Below are positions 9,446-18,767 of a stretch of DNA of 64,000 bases, piece after piece. Position 1 is the stretch's first letter. Each line of letters starts with the position of its first letter. The notes under the pieces are model-generated. The model was not told the DNA's origin and searched no databases. It worked only from the letters and a program-made list of their open reading frames with translations. This DNA comes from Candidatus Nitrosopumilus sp. Its GTDB lineage: Archaea; Thermoproteota; Nitrososphaeria; Nitrososphaerales; Nitrosopumilaceae. The stretch lies in NCBI GenBank assembly GCA_029263475.1, contig JAJCXK010000088.1:1-64000 (forward strand). Reading direction: 5' to 3'. A program made the translations under genes and the position numbers.

Positions 9446-10131
9446 TTGTATGCGGCAACCATTATTGCCCCACCCATAAGATCCTTCTCAAATTCTACTT
9501 TGGAGAATTTTTCTAACAACAACTCTTCAAGTTTTTTGTTTTGAGGCCATCTCTTGTATGTTCCATACAGTGTTCCAAACTTTAATCCCAACCTTCCTCC
9601 TGCCACAAATGCAAGAATTGGAAGAATACATCTAAGATAAAATGAAACTCCTGCTCTAAAAAATGGTTCATCTGGTTTTCCTAAATCTACAATAACAAAT
9701 CTTCCATCTTTTTTCAATACTCTGTGTATTTCAGAAATCGCAATTCTCAAATTGATTGCATCTCTTAGTGAATATCCACATAGTACTGCATCAAACTCTT
9801 CCTCTCTAAATGGGATGTGCTCAAAAACTCCATTTGCCATGTCTGGTGATTTTTCAAAATGAGTACTTGTATTCTTTAACATGGGAACCAGAGGATCATA
9901 AAGTGTAATTGAAATTTTTCCATCAGTTAATTTCATTGCTGTTTTTGACATGTTACCAAAACCAGAGCCTGCATCTAAAATTTTATTTCCTGGAAATACT
10001 CTTTGTGAAATCCCACGATTTCTATGTTCAACATCTTTACCAAGAGAAATAATGGAATTCACTTTATCATAAATTGGAATAATCTCCCGAAGTACATCCA
10101 TCACTTCTCCCCAATAACTTCCTAAACCCAT
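9442..10131 (-). CDS. UbiE/MenG-like class I SAM methyltransferase
   Basis: ILDAGSGFGNMSKTA, FREEEFDAVLCGYSLRDAINLRIAISEIHRVLKKDGRFVIVDLGKP. Confidence 0.85.
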   Translation of the reverse strand: MGLGSYWGEVMDVLREIIPIYDKVNSIISLGKDVEHRNRGISQRVFPGNKILDAGSGFGNMSKTAMKLTDGKISITLYDPLVPMLKNTSTHFEKSPDMANGVFEHIPFREEEFDAVLCGYSLRDAINLRIAISEIHRVLKKDGRFVIVDLGKPDEPFFRAGVSFYLRCILPILAFVAGGRLGLKFGTLYGTYKRWPQNKKLEELLLEKFSKVEFEKDLMGGAIMVAAYK

Positions 10132-10181
10132 AATCTATCGTCTCTGTATGCTTGTATGATTAGTTTTCAAATCTAAAACTT

Positions 10182-10907
10182 CTATTGTGGAGCAAATTTT
10201 GATGCGTTTTGAGAATAATTTTGTAAATCAGATTCAGAAACTTTCTCAAAAACTTTTGTTTCAGATGTAACCTTTGCCATTTTTACATGATTGATCCCAT
10301 CTTTTTGTTCTGCTTTTAGATTAATTGCTGCAATTGCTAAAGATGCTGCATCATCTAAACTCATATCTTCATTGTAATGTTTTTCTAAAAATGCATTGAC
10401 ATCATCAGAACCTGCTCCTATTGCAACTGCTGCATATTGTACATATGTTCCACTAGGATCAGTGACATAGATTGACTCTCCTTTTTGATCAACTCCTGCA
10501 ATTATCATGGCTACACCATTTGGACGTACTCCACCATATTGTGTAAATTGATGAGCTTGATCAGCTAAATGTTTAGCAACTGTTGCAATCTCGACAGATT
10601 CATCATATGTCATTCTATTTCCTTGTGAAAAGAATCTTGCACCGTCTACTTGAACACGTGCATCTGGGATGTATCCTGCAGCTGCAACTCCTATATGATA
10701 ATCTACTTGGAAAATTTTCTGTGTGATATTCTTAGTTTGTAATGCTCTTGGCTTTTCTTCAACAGCCATAATGACTCCTTGTTTAGTACGGACACCAAGT
10801 GCTAATGTTCCTCTTTTTACGGTCTCAATTGCATACTCAACTTGGTATATTCTGCCATCTGGAGAATACATGGTAGGCGTCATATCATAACCGCGTGAAG
10901 CCATCAT
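10182..10907 (-). CDS. psmA: Archaeal proteasome subunit alpha
   Basis: YDMTPTMYSPDGRIYQVEYAIETVKRGTLALGV signature. Confidence 0.97.
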   Translation of the reverse strand: MMASRGYDMTPTMYSPDGRIYQVEYAIETVKRGTLALGVRTKQGVIMAVEEKPRALQTKNITQKIFQVDYHIGVAAAGYIPDARVQVDGARFFSQGNRMTYDESVEIATVAKHLADQAHQFTQYGGVRPNGVAMIIAGVDQKGESIYVTDPSGTYVQYAAVAIGAGSDDVNAFLEKHYNEDMSLDDAASLAIAAINLKAEQKDGINHVKMAKVTSETKVFEKVSESDLQNYSQNASKFAPQ

Positions 10908-10948
10908 ATTATCAAGAACTCTTCTCAGTCAATTTAAGGGTAATTGTC

Positions 10949-11041
10949 ATGCTTGAATATGGAAAAGATCTGGAAGATGTCAAAAAGAGTGCCTTTGTAA
11001 TGGTCCTTTTCTATGAATTACAGATCGGTGGAAAAATTTAG
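10949..11041 (+). CDS. Possible 30-aa micro-ORF (MLEYGKDLEDVKKSAFVMVLFYELQIGGKI)
   Basis: Short ATG-TAG ORF overlapping the first copy of the 22-bp direct repeat. Confidence 0.2.
   Translation: MLEYGKDLEDVKKSAFVMVLFYELQIGGKI
11017..11038. repeat. 22-bp direct repeat copy 1 (ATTACAGATCGGTGGAAAAATT)
   Basis: 20/22 identical to 12461-12482. Confidence 0.85.
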
Positions 11042-11115
11042 ACGACCTTTTTCCAATGTCAAGTGAATCTTATTACAACCACGTTTAATTATCTCAAATC
11101 TTCACAATGTAACAT

Positions 11116-11538
11116 ATGGCATGTCAAGGTCACAATTGTAACCATGTAGAACATAAAAGAGAAAACCTAACCCTTGTAACAAAACTTGTAACAGATGAAC
11201 ACATACTTTCTTGGTATCAGGATCATGATAATCATCTAACCAATTCTGAGGCTATACGTTTACTAACTGAAAAAGCTGAAAAAATTTGGCCAGATAAAGT
11301 AGATACTTGTTGTGATGAATGTAGATGTCAAATTGATACTACCAAACCTGCAAATGAAGATATCACTACTATTGAAATCATAACTATCAGAGATCATTAC
11401 ATTGATGATCCAGGTTTAGGAAAATATTGTGAATGGTTTATGCGTGGAACTGTTAATCTAAATACAAAATCTTGGAAGGGGATTTGCATAACAGATGGAA
11501 GGAAAAAAATTCCTCCTAGTTCTTCATCACAAGAATAA
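11116..11538 (+). CDS. Hypothetical His/Cys-containing protein
   Basis: 140-aa ORF; CQGHNCNHVEH and CCDECRCQ clusters; no family recognised. Confidence 0.7.
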   Translation: MACQGHNCNHVEHKRENLTLVTKLVTDEHILSWYQDHDNHLTNSEAIRLLTEKAEKIWPDKVDTCCDECRCQIDTTKPANEDITTIEIITIRDHYIDDPGLGKYCEWFMRGTVNLNTKSWKGICITDGRKKIPPSSSSQE

Positions 11539-11605
11539 TCTTGACTTTAAGAAACATAATCTGTATTTAGATTATGTTTAAGTATTATAATATGAATCGT
11601 AACTA

Positions 11606-12436
11606 ATGCCACAATCTAATACCGAATTCATGCCGGGTGAAAATGAAAACGGAAACGAAAAAGAAAACGGTGGTTACACTGATCCTGTAACTGGTATGTA
11701 TTATCCACCTGGATATCCTTTTGGTAAACCTGGTAATCCTGATCATCCTAATGGTTATGATGGTTGGCCTAGTGATCATCCTGAAAATCCAAATCGAGGA
11801 ACTCCTGGAAGCGGGGGTGATGGTTGGAATAATACTGATGGTCCTGGCGGTGATGGTGGAAAAGGAGGAAGTTCTACAGATGGTATTGGTGCAATTGGTG
11901 GAAAAGGTGGTGCTTCTACTAATGGTCAAGCTGGAAAAGGTGGCGATGGTGGTGATTCAATTAACAATCAAGGAGGTATAGGAGGCAACGGTGGCTCTGG
12001 TAAAACTGGTGGCAGTGGTGGTATAGGAGGTAGTGGCGTTTCTGGTGGTACTGGTGGCGTAGGTGGCGATGGTGATACTGCTGGAAGGGGAGGAACTGGC
12101 GGTAGTGCAACTACTGGAAGAGGAGGCGAAGGTGGACCTAGTGGAACTTCTAATGGTCCTGCAGTTCCTGGCGGTAATGGGGGTCCTTCAATTGATGGAT
12201 CTGGTGGTCCAGGTGGTCAAGGAAGTTCTAATCATAATGGTCCAGGAGGCAGAGGTGGGGCTGGAGGTGCATCTGAAAATGGTCCTGGTGGCCCAGGAGG
12301 TATGGGTGGATCTTCAGCAAATGGATTTGGCGGTCCAGGAGGTTCAGGAGGTTTAGGCACTGGTGACATTCATGGTCCTAATGGACCTGATGGTAATTCT
12401 TCTTACGATCCTAATGATCCTGCTTCAGATTTTTAA
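11606..12436 (+). CDS. Extreme glycine-rich low-complexity protein (PGRS-like)
   Basis: 276 aa; repeated GGxGGxG(G/S) and PGGxGG units over about residues 70-260; no signal peptide seen. Confidence 0.8.
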   Translation: MPQSNTEFMPGENENGNEKENGGYTDPVTGMYYPPGYPFGKPGNPDHPNGYDGWPSDHPENPNRGTPGSGGDGWNNTDGPGGDGGKGGSSTDGIGAIGGKGGASTNGQAGKGGDGGDSINNQGGIGGNGGSGKTGGSGGIGGSGVSGGTGGVGGDGDTAGRGGTGGSATTGRGGEGGPSGTSNGPAVPGGNGGPSIDGSGGPGGQGSSNHNGPGGRGGAGGASENGPGGPGGMGGSSANGFGGPGGSGGLGTGDIHGPNGPDGNSSYDPNDPASDF

Positions 12437-12460
12437 ATAAAATTCATAATCCTAGTGGAA

Positions 12461-12482
12461 ATTACAGATTGATGGAAAAATT
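12461..12482. repeat. 22-bp direct repeat copy 2 (ATTACAGATTGATGGAAAAATT)
   Basis: 20/22 identical to 11017-11038. Confidence 0.85.
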
Positions 12483-12534
12483 ATTCCTGTAGTGCATCAT
12501 ACTTAACTACACTATTTTTTTCTTAATCATTACC

Positions 12535-12885
12535 ATGTCTTTACTAAACAACAAAAATGCAACAAGAACGACTTTAGCTATTCTGCTTGTAGGAGTTTAT
12601 GCATTGATGTGGGCTTGGATAATCTATGATGTTGTAATTATTGAGCCTATTTGTACTGAAAACTGTGATGCAGTTGGTGAATCTAAACTGGCAAAACTAG
12701 GTGATTTTGTGGGGATAATCTCTACGATGACTGTCTTGGTTACTCTAGTAGTACAGTTTTACTTTAGACGCTCAAATCCTAGTGATAAAGAGGATCCACT
12801 GGTAACTTTGAGAAAAAGATTTGCTAGTAATGATATTAACGAAGCTGATTTTAAAAAATTCAAAGCACTCTTGAAAGAAGATTGA
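12535..12885 (+). CDS. Two-TM membrane protein with C-terminal SHOCT-like motif
   Basis: Two hydrophobic segments, then DPLVTLRKRFASNDINEADFKKFKALL. Confidence 0.78.
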   Translation: MSLLNNKNATRTTLAILLVGVYALMWAWIIYDVVIIEPICTENCDAVGESKLAKLGDFVGIISTMTVLVTLVVQFYFRRSNPSDKEDPLVTLRKRFASNDINEADFKKFKALLKED

Positions 12886-12892
12886 ATTACAA

Positions 12893-13192
12893 ATGAATAA
12901 CAACTCCCACAAAGCAAAAAAACCTATTCGTGATGTAAACGAGAGTATTCTCTTTGATGTTTAAAAAATAGATATTGATACTGGAAAGTGGGTTATAACT
13001 GGTCCAGATGTTAATGGATTCCACCATTATGATATGGATTATGATTTATCAAATGTCCCAGAAACTGATTGGTCTTTAATTGTTACAACTCCTGATGAAA
13101 CGGTAAGATATTATTTCTATTTTAAAAATTATCATGTGAAATTACGTTCTGGCACTCTTAACATAAAATACACTACAAAAGAAAAGTTGTAA
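12893..13192 (+). pseudogene. 99-codon ORF interrupted by an in-frame TAA at codon 24 (MNNNSHKAKKPIRDVNESILFDV*KIDIDTGKWVITGPDVNGFHHYDMDYDLSNVPETDW...)
   Basis: Same frame open on both sides of the TAA at 12962-12964; protein-like composition. Confidence 0.5.
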
Positions 13193-13272
13193 TTTTATTA
13201 TTGATTTTAGAAAACTCAAAGCTACTGATTCTATAATTTTCTATTTGTATATTTTTTCTATATCTATAACTT

Positions 13273-13328
13273 AGCTATGACTGAAGCTATCAATTTACCT
13301 ATCAAAAGCTATGACTAGAGCTATGACT
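13273..13328. repeat. Three copies of AGCTATGACT (13273, 13307, 13319)
   Basis: Read directly; upstream of the HTH gene at 13459. Confidence 0.85.
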
Positions 13329-13458
13329 GGAATTGTAGCTTTTAGAAAAGATAGGGGTAAGATAGGCTAATCCTATCTTCTTAGGCGTAAAAGGTCAATA
13401 TGGACTAGATCTGGAAATAGGGTTTTAAGCAAAATTTGGTTTATCTATTTTAAGAAAT

Positions 13459-13842
13459 ATGGCCAACCAACTCTTAGAATTCAAAGAAATTATCAGATCA
13501 AAACAAATCCCTGAGCAAAGAAAACCAGATAAACAAACTAGGAAATTACTGCTTTACTTGTTTACTAGTACTAGAGGGGGATTTACTCGATTACGAATCA
13601 TCATGCATTTACTTGATAAACCATACAACACACATCAACTGGCACAAGAACTTGATCTTGATTATAAGGCAATTCAACATCACATGAAAGTACTTCAAAA
13701 AAATAACATGGTCACAAAAATTGGTGAAAAATATGGTGCAATTTTCCACCTGTCAAACTTTCTTGAAATGAATATTATTGCATTAGATGAGGCAATTGAC
13801 AAATTAGATAGAAAACTGAATCACAAGAAAGTTTATCTATAA
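13459..13842 (+). CDS. ArsR-like winged-helix transcriptional regulator
   Basis: LRIIMHLLDKPYNTHQLAQELDLDYKAIQHHMKVLQKNNMVTKIG. Confidence 0.9.
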   Translation: MANQLLEFKEIIRSKQIPEQRKPDKQTRKLLLYLFTSTRGGFTRLRIIMHLLDKPYNTHQLAQELDLDYKAIQHHMKVLQKNNMVTKIGEKYGAIFHLSNFLEMNIIALDEAIDKLDRKLNHKKVYL

Positions 13843-13893
13843 ATCATAAATTACTAAGATGCGATCATCGATTTTCAACCAAACTTATATAAA

Positions 13894-15192
13894 ATGACCT
13901 CATTTAGTACCACCATCTTGGTAAAACATGATCCGTTTGCTAATGCAACAAAGCAAGTCAATGATGCATGTGATATCATAGGTATCAAAGATAAAGAATT
14001 ACGTCAATATTTGGCAATGCCAAACAAAGTTTTGAGAGTTAAAGTTCCAGTAAAGATGGATAATGGTAAAATTAGAATTTTCACAGGTTTTAGAAGTCAA
14101 CATAACAATGACAGAGGTCCCTACAAAGGTGGCATTCGTTACTTCAATCCAGAGGGTGGAGTTGAATACATGGAACGCGAAGTTATGGCACTCTCATCTT
14201 GGATGACTTGGAAATGTGCAATTGTTGATATTCCATTAGGTGGTGGTAAAGGTGCAATCTATGTTAATCCAAAAACTGAAAAACTCAGTGACGGAGAACT
14301 TGATAGATTAACAAGAGGATTTGCATACAAAATTTCTGAAATTATTGGACCTCAAAAAGATATTCCTGCTCCTGATGTTTACACCACAGGAAGAGAAATG
14401 ACACAAATCATGGATACATTTAGTAAATTAAATGGTAACAAATATTCTCCAGGCGTAATTACTGGAAAGCCAATTTCAATGGGAGGCTCACTTGCAAGAA
14501 ATGTAGCAACTGGATTGGGCGCAGCATATACTGTAAGAGAAGCTGCAAAGGCATTGAAAATTAATCTTAAAGGTGCTAAAGTTGTTTTACAAGGATTCGG
14601 TAATGCGTCAACATTTGCAGGTGAATATCTTGAGAAGATGGGTTCTAAAGTTATTGCAGTTAGTGATTCTAAAGGTTCTATCTCAATTCCAAAGGGTGCA
14701 AAAGTTAGTGCAATTTTGGCACATAAAGAAAAGAAAGGTTCTGTTGTTGGATTCCCTGGAAGTAAAAAAATCTCAACTGAAGAATTACTTACTACTAAAT
14801 GTGAGATTCTAGTTCCAGGTGCACTAGAGAATCAAATTGATGCAAAAATTGCTAAAAATCTAAAATGTAAAATCATTGCAGAAGCTGCAAATGGTCCAAC
14901 ATTACCTGAAGCAGACCCAATCATTCAACAAAAGAAAATTTTGGTTATTCCTGATATTTTGGCAAATTCTGGTGGTGTTTGTATTTCATACTTAGAATGG
15001 GTGCAAAACAACATGGGCTACTATTGGAGCTTTGATGAGGTTGCAAATAAGATGGAGAAAAATATCACTAAAGGATTCAAAGATGCTTATGCCCTCTCCA
15101 AGAAACACAAAATCGATATGAGAAAAGCTACTATGGTTTTAGCAGTAGAGCGAGTTCTTGAGGCCTTTAATCAAAAAGGTATTTGGCCATAA
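13894..15192 (+). CDS. gdhA: Glutamate dehydrogenase (Glu/Leu/Phe/Val dehydrogenase family)
   Basis: RGPYKGGIRYFNPEG, VDIPLGGGKGAI, QGFGNASTFAGEYL. Confidence 0.96.
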   Translation: MTSFSTTILVKHDPFANATKQVNDACDIIGIKDKELRQYLAMPNKVLRVKVPVKMDNGKIRIFTGFRSQHNNDRGPYKGGIRYFNPEGGVEYMEREVMALSSWMTWKCAIVDIPLGGGKGAIYVNPKTEKLSDGELDRLTRGFAYKISEIIGPQKDIPAPDVYTTGREMTQIMDTFSKLNGNKYSPGVITGKPISMGGSLARNVATGLGAAYTVREAAKALKINLKGAKVVLQGFGNASTFAGEYLEKMGSKVIAVSDSKGSISIPKGAKVSAILAHKEKKGSVVGFPGSKKISTEELLTTKCEILVPGALENQIDAKIAKNLKCKIIAEAANGPTLPEADPIIQQKKILVIPDILANSGGVCISYLEWVQNNMGYYWSFDEVANKMEKNITKGFKDAYALSKKHKIDMRKATMVLAVERVLEAFNQKGIWP

Positions 15193-15194
15193 TC

Positions 15195-15572
15195 TCAGAC
15201 TAGATACGATTCATAACAAACTAGTTGCTCGACATACATTATCTTACCCTTTGTTATTTCTCGCAGTCTTCTTTTGAAAGAAAGATCAATTTTTGTTCTT
15301 CTTTGTAGTAACTGTATTGTTTTTCCAGTTAGCATTCTTCCTTTTTTATCTCTATCAAAAAGAATAATCAATCTCTCATATTTTGCAACTGAATCTGCAA
15401 AAGTAACCATCCCTCCAAATTTGTGAAATTCTAATATTTTTCCTAAATATCCTAATTTCCTTAAAGCATAAGAATCTCTTTTACCTTCAACTACAACCAC
15501 GCTGTTTTCAATAGAGTTTAACTGCAAAACAAAATTTTTCAATTCAAAAATTTCTTGCTCTGTAACTAGCAT
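15195..15572 (-). CDS. Small stand-alone TOPRIM-domain protein
   Basis: VVVVEGKRDSYALRKLG and LIILFDRDKKGRMLTGK (conserved E and DxD). Confidence 0.8.
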   Translation of the reverse strand: MLVTEQEIFELKNFVLQLNSIENSVVVVEGKRDSYALRKLGYLGKILEFHKFGGMVTFADSVAKYERLIILFDRDKKGRMLTGKTIQLLQRRTKIDLSFKRRLREITKGKIMYVEQLVCYESYLV

Positions 15573-15667
15573 GTATCATCTAAAAATTACTTATGTTTAA
15601 AATATTTGAGAAATTGTTTTTATTTTAAAAGAAGGCTAGATCAGATTATTGTAATGTCTATTGATTT

Positions 15668-15808
15668 TTAGACATCTTTACCCGTAACCATCCATTCCAA
15701 TGCCCTGAGAACCCCTTGATAGTATTTCATGGCATCCATGGATTCAGTTTTTATCAGTCTTTCTTCTATCTCTTTTCTATATTTTTCAATCTCATCTTCT
15801 GTTTTCAT
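15668..15808 (-). CDS. 46-aa micro-protein (MKTEDEIEKYRKEIEERLIKTESMDAMKYYQGVLRALEWMVTGKDV)
   Basis: ATG to TAA on minus strand, helical/charged, protein-like composition. Confidence 0.55.
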   Translation of the reverse strand: MKTEDEIEKYRKEIEERLIKTESMDAMKYYQGVLRALEWMVTGKDV

Positions 15809-15951
15809 TTTCTATTCCCATAATTTGATATTATTTTGATAAATATTATCATTTATTCATAATCCATAAATTACAAAACAATTTCACTATACTTGACTTT
15901 GCAACCCCTAGGAGAAGTTCGCGAGCTTTTAGGTAAGGCATAGTCATTAAA

Positions 15952-16998
15952 TTATTTTATTTTATATCTAAGAATTGCCAAAACTGAATCATCAATTTCA
16001 AGTCTCTTGATAATTTTGGGAGAAATTGCAAATTCTATTTTACATGCTGTACTTTTTGCAATCTCTAGCATCTTCATTATCTTTTTGAACTGAGCATTAC
16101 TGTGATAGTCTGCTGAAACAATTAGCATATCTACTGCCCCAATCTCTAATGCCTTGTAGATGGCATTATTTCTTTTTGCAGTTAATCCTTCTTTGACTAG
16201 TTTCTCATATTTTCCAAGTATCTCTGAAACGTATTTTCTTCTATGCTGATACAAGTGATGAATTATCTTCTTGTATACATCCCTAATTGGAGTACCAAAA
16301 GATAACTCTTCTACAAATCGGCATTTTTTTACAAGTTCTGAATCAAGCTCATGATAAAATTCTGTTTTTGCAGGGCCAATCCCACCTAATAGAATTAACT
16401 CTGAATTTGAATCCATCTCTCTGACTTTATTTGCAACTTTCTTAAAGAAAACATGAATCTTGGTCTGTCTAGCTCTAAGAAATCTCCCTTGACTTTGCCC
16501 TCCTTTTTTGTGTCTTCCTTGCAAATCAATTCGAAGTTTTGATTCTTGAGTAATCTGATTTCCATGAAATTTCTGAATTCTTGCAGTCTTTTGATCAAGT
16601 GTTACTAGTAACACATCATAGTTTATTTTTAGAATGTCTTCAAATGGTTTGATGTATGGTTTTTTGCTTGCCATGTAGATGTATGGAAGTTTCTTTGAGG
16701 TTCCAATTTCACTAATGTTTACTCTATCATTTTTTATCCATCCAAAAACACAAAGAGTTTTTGCAAACTTACCTGCAGATGGAGGATTTTCCTTTAGTTC
16801 TCTAATTCTCTTTTCAATTTTTGACTCTATTTTCTCAAATGATTCTTTTCTTTTTGTTTCCTGGAGTAAAGATATGGTCTCTTCTCCCTTTCCATATGGA
16901 TAATAAACAGATACACATGGAGAGTCAATTTGTTTTATTTCTTGTAAAAATCTATTCAGTGATAACCACTCAGATGGAGATATTTCAGTGGATTCCAT
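15952..16998 (-). CDS. eRF1/Vms1-like protein with GGQ motif, copy A
   Basis: GRHKKGGQSQGRFLRARQTKIHVFFKKVA; no NIKS motif in the N-domain; paralogue of 40881-41939. Confidence 0.85.
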   Translation of the reverse strand: MESTEISPSEWLSLNRFLQEIKQIDSPCVSVYYPYGKGEETISLLQETKRKESFEKIESKIEKRIRELKENPPSAGKFAKTLCVFGWIKNDRVNISEIGTSKKLPYIYMASKKPYIKPFEDILKINYDVLLVTLDQKTARIQKFHGNQITQESKLRIDLQGRHKKGGQSQGRFLRARQTKIHVFFKKVANKVREMDSNSELILLGGIGPAKTEFYHELDSELVKKCRFVEELSFGTPIRDVYKKIIHHLYQHRRKYVSEILGKYEKLVKEGLTAKRNNAIYKALEIGAVDMLIVSADYHSNAQFKKIMKMLEIAKSTACKIEFAISPKIIKRLEIDDSVLAILRYKIK

Positions 16999-17051
16999 GT
17001 TAGTGAATTTGGTTTGATACCAATAAATACAATACACAATCCAGACTATTC

Positions 17052-17561
17052 ATGTTTGGAAAAAAACCGGAACTCAAAGAAGGAGTTTTTGTTTTCTCTA
17101 CAAAAAAGAATGGAGATTATTATGACTTTATCTTTGGTGCAGTTACTGGTATTGAGGGCAGAAAAGTAGGAGTTAACGGAGTAATTGTAAATCCTGTTGG
17201 GCTCAAAAACAAATTAGATCAAGGAAAAACAGGTGAACGTTCACGAGAAATTCTTGAGAATCCCACTCCCGATAATGTTGTTTTAGCCCTAGTTTATCGA
17301 GTTGAACATGAAAATTATGCTGATACCCTAGATCTTGACGAAGATAAATGTGATATAATTCCTCCAAAGGTCTTTCAGATGCTTGATGGCTGGATTCGAG
17401 AATCTTTACCAGAATTTGTTAACACTGTTTTGTCTTTGCCACCTGGCTCAGAAAGAGATGAAGCAAAACGAGTTTTAAAACACAGAATGAATACTTTGAT
17501 TGATAAAAATCTGAAACGTACTCTTTACTCTGTTTGCCGAAGTCTGAAAATCTTAAACTAA
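17052..17561 (+). CDS. Conserved hypothetical protein
   Basis: 169-aa ORF, no family recognised. Confidence 0.75.
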   Translation: MFGKKPELKEGVFVFSTKKNGDYYDFIFGAVTGIEGRKVGVNGVIVNPVGLKNKLDQGKTGERSREILENPTPDNVVLALVYRVEHENYADTLDLDEDKCDIIPPKVFQMLDGWIRESLPEFVNTVLSLPPGSERDEAKRVLKHRMNTLIDKNLKRTLYSVCRSLKILN

Positions 17562-17626
17562 TTTTTCTAATTTTAGGCGTGAGTTCGCCATAGTTTTATA
17601 TTATGCCCTAAGAAAATCTCGATACA

Positions 17627-17935
17627 ATGGAATATGTTTACGCTGCTTTACTTCTTCACAAACTAGACAAAGAAGTTAACGAAGCAAACCTAAGCTCAGT
17701 TGTTAAAGCATCTGGTGCTGAAGTTAATGAAGCTCAAGTAAAATCTTTAGTCGCAGCCTTAGCCGATGTTAACATCGATGAGGCAGTTAAAGCCGCACCA
17801 GTAGCAGTTGCAGCAGCCGCACCCGCAGCAGATGCACCAGCAGCCGGTGATGACGCAAAGAAAGAAAAAGCACCTAAAGAAGAGGGTAAAACCGAAGAAG
17901 CAGCCATGGAAGGATTGTCTTCCTTATTTGGCTAA
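17627..17935 (+). CDS. rpl12: Large subunit ribosomal protein P1 (L12)
   Basis: [19 protein letters not shown]..., Ala-rich hinge, acidic tail ending EGLSSLFG. Confidence 0.96.
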   Translation: MEYVYAALLLHKLDKEVNEANLSSVVKASGAEVNEAQVKSLVAALADVNIDEAVKAAPVAVAAAAPAADAPAAGDDAKKEKAPKEEGKTEEAAMEGLSSLFG

Positions 17936-18006
17936 GCGACTTTATTTTTCTCAATTTACTTTTGATCTCTATTTTTCGTCAATCTTAATTACTCATACCT
18001 CTGTGT

Positions 18007-18648
18007 TTGCATTGGATGGTGGATTTTTCTTTTCCAATTGACGGCTTTATCAGTATTTTAGATTACTTGGGAACAATTGCATTTGCAGTAACTGGAGCTT
18101 CCAAAGCAATTGCACACAAGGCAGATATTTTTGGAATTATTGTACTAGCTACCGTAGTTGGAGTGGGAGGAGGTGTAACTCGTGATGTTATCTTTGGTCG
18201 ATTCCCAACTGCATTTTCTGATCCAATTTATGTTGGATTGACTGTGACTGTTGGGATTGTGATGTTCTTTTTGTATGCAAAATTCAAAAAGCAGATGACA
18301 GTATGGCTTGTCTTTGATGCAGTAGGATTAGGTGTGTTTTCAATTTTAGGTGCATCAATTGCATACCAAGTAGTTGGATTAGAATTTCTTCCAATGGTGT
18401 TTGGTGGAATGATTACAGCAATTGGTGGTGGAATTCTCAGAGACGTCTTTGTCCGAGAAATCCCTATAGTCTTTGTAAAAGAGGTGTACGCTATTGCATC
18501 CATAGTTGGTATTGTAATATTTTATGTAATTTTATCCTCTGGTATAGATATGCAAGTAGCATCAATAATTGGAATTGCTGCTGCAACTGGAATAAGATTA
18601 CTTGCAATGAAGTATAATTGGAATTTACCCAAAGTTAGAGAAACTTGA
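18007..18648 (+). CDS. TRIC/UPF0126 family membrane protein
   Basis: Duplicated GGGVTRDVIFGRFP / GGGILRDVFVREIP with TM helices. Confidence 0.9.
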   Translation: MHWMVDFSFPIDGFISILDYLGTIAFAVTGASKAIAHKADIFGIIVLATVVGVGGGVTRDVIFGRFPTAFSDPIYVGLTVTVGIVMFFLYAKFKKQMTVWLVFDAVGLGVFSILGASIAYQVVGLEFLPMVFGGMITAIGGGILRDVFVREIPIVFVKEVYAIASIVGIVIFYVILSSGIDMQVASIIGIAAATGIRLLAMKYNWNLPKVRET

Positions 18649-18749
18649 GTATCTCTTGGATTTCAGAATTATTCTCTATTTTGCCTCCTAATACAATTCC
18701 AGTTCTTGAAAATCAAAAAAGGAAAATTTCTATTAGATTTTTATTAAAA

Positions 18750-18759
18750 ATACGCGTAT
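18750..18759. promoter_or_regulatory. Perfect 10-bp palindrome ATACGCGTAT directly upstream of the HTH gene
   Basis: Read directly; the start codon is at 18768. Confidence 0.4.
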
Positions 18760-18767
18760 AGTATTAT

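Noticed and set aside
11603-11929. 108-aa minus-strand ORF rich in Ser/Thr/Ile
   Set aside because: Exact antisense of the glycine-rich gene; composition is what antisense GGT/GGA repeats give.
11721-12356. Overlapping plus-strand ORFs at 11721-11981 and 12063-12356
   Set aside because: Out-of-frame readings of the Gly-rich repeats (Val/Leu/Met-rich); unlikely proteins.
15952-16998. Canonical aRF1 annotation for the GGQ proteins
   Set aside because: GGQ present but no NIKS or YxCxxxF motif visible in the N-domain, and there are two copies.
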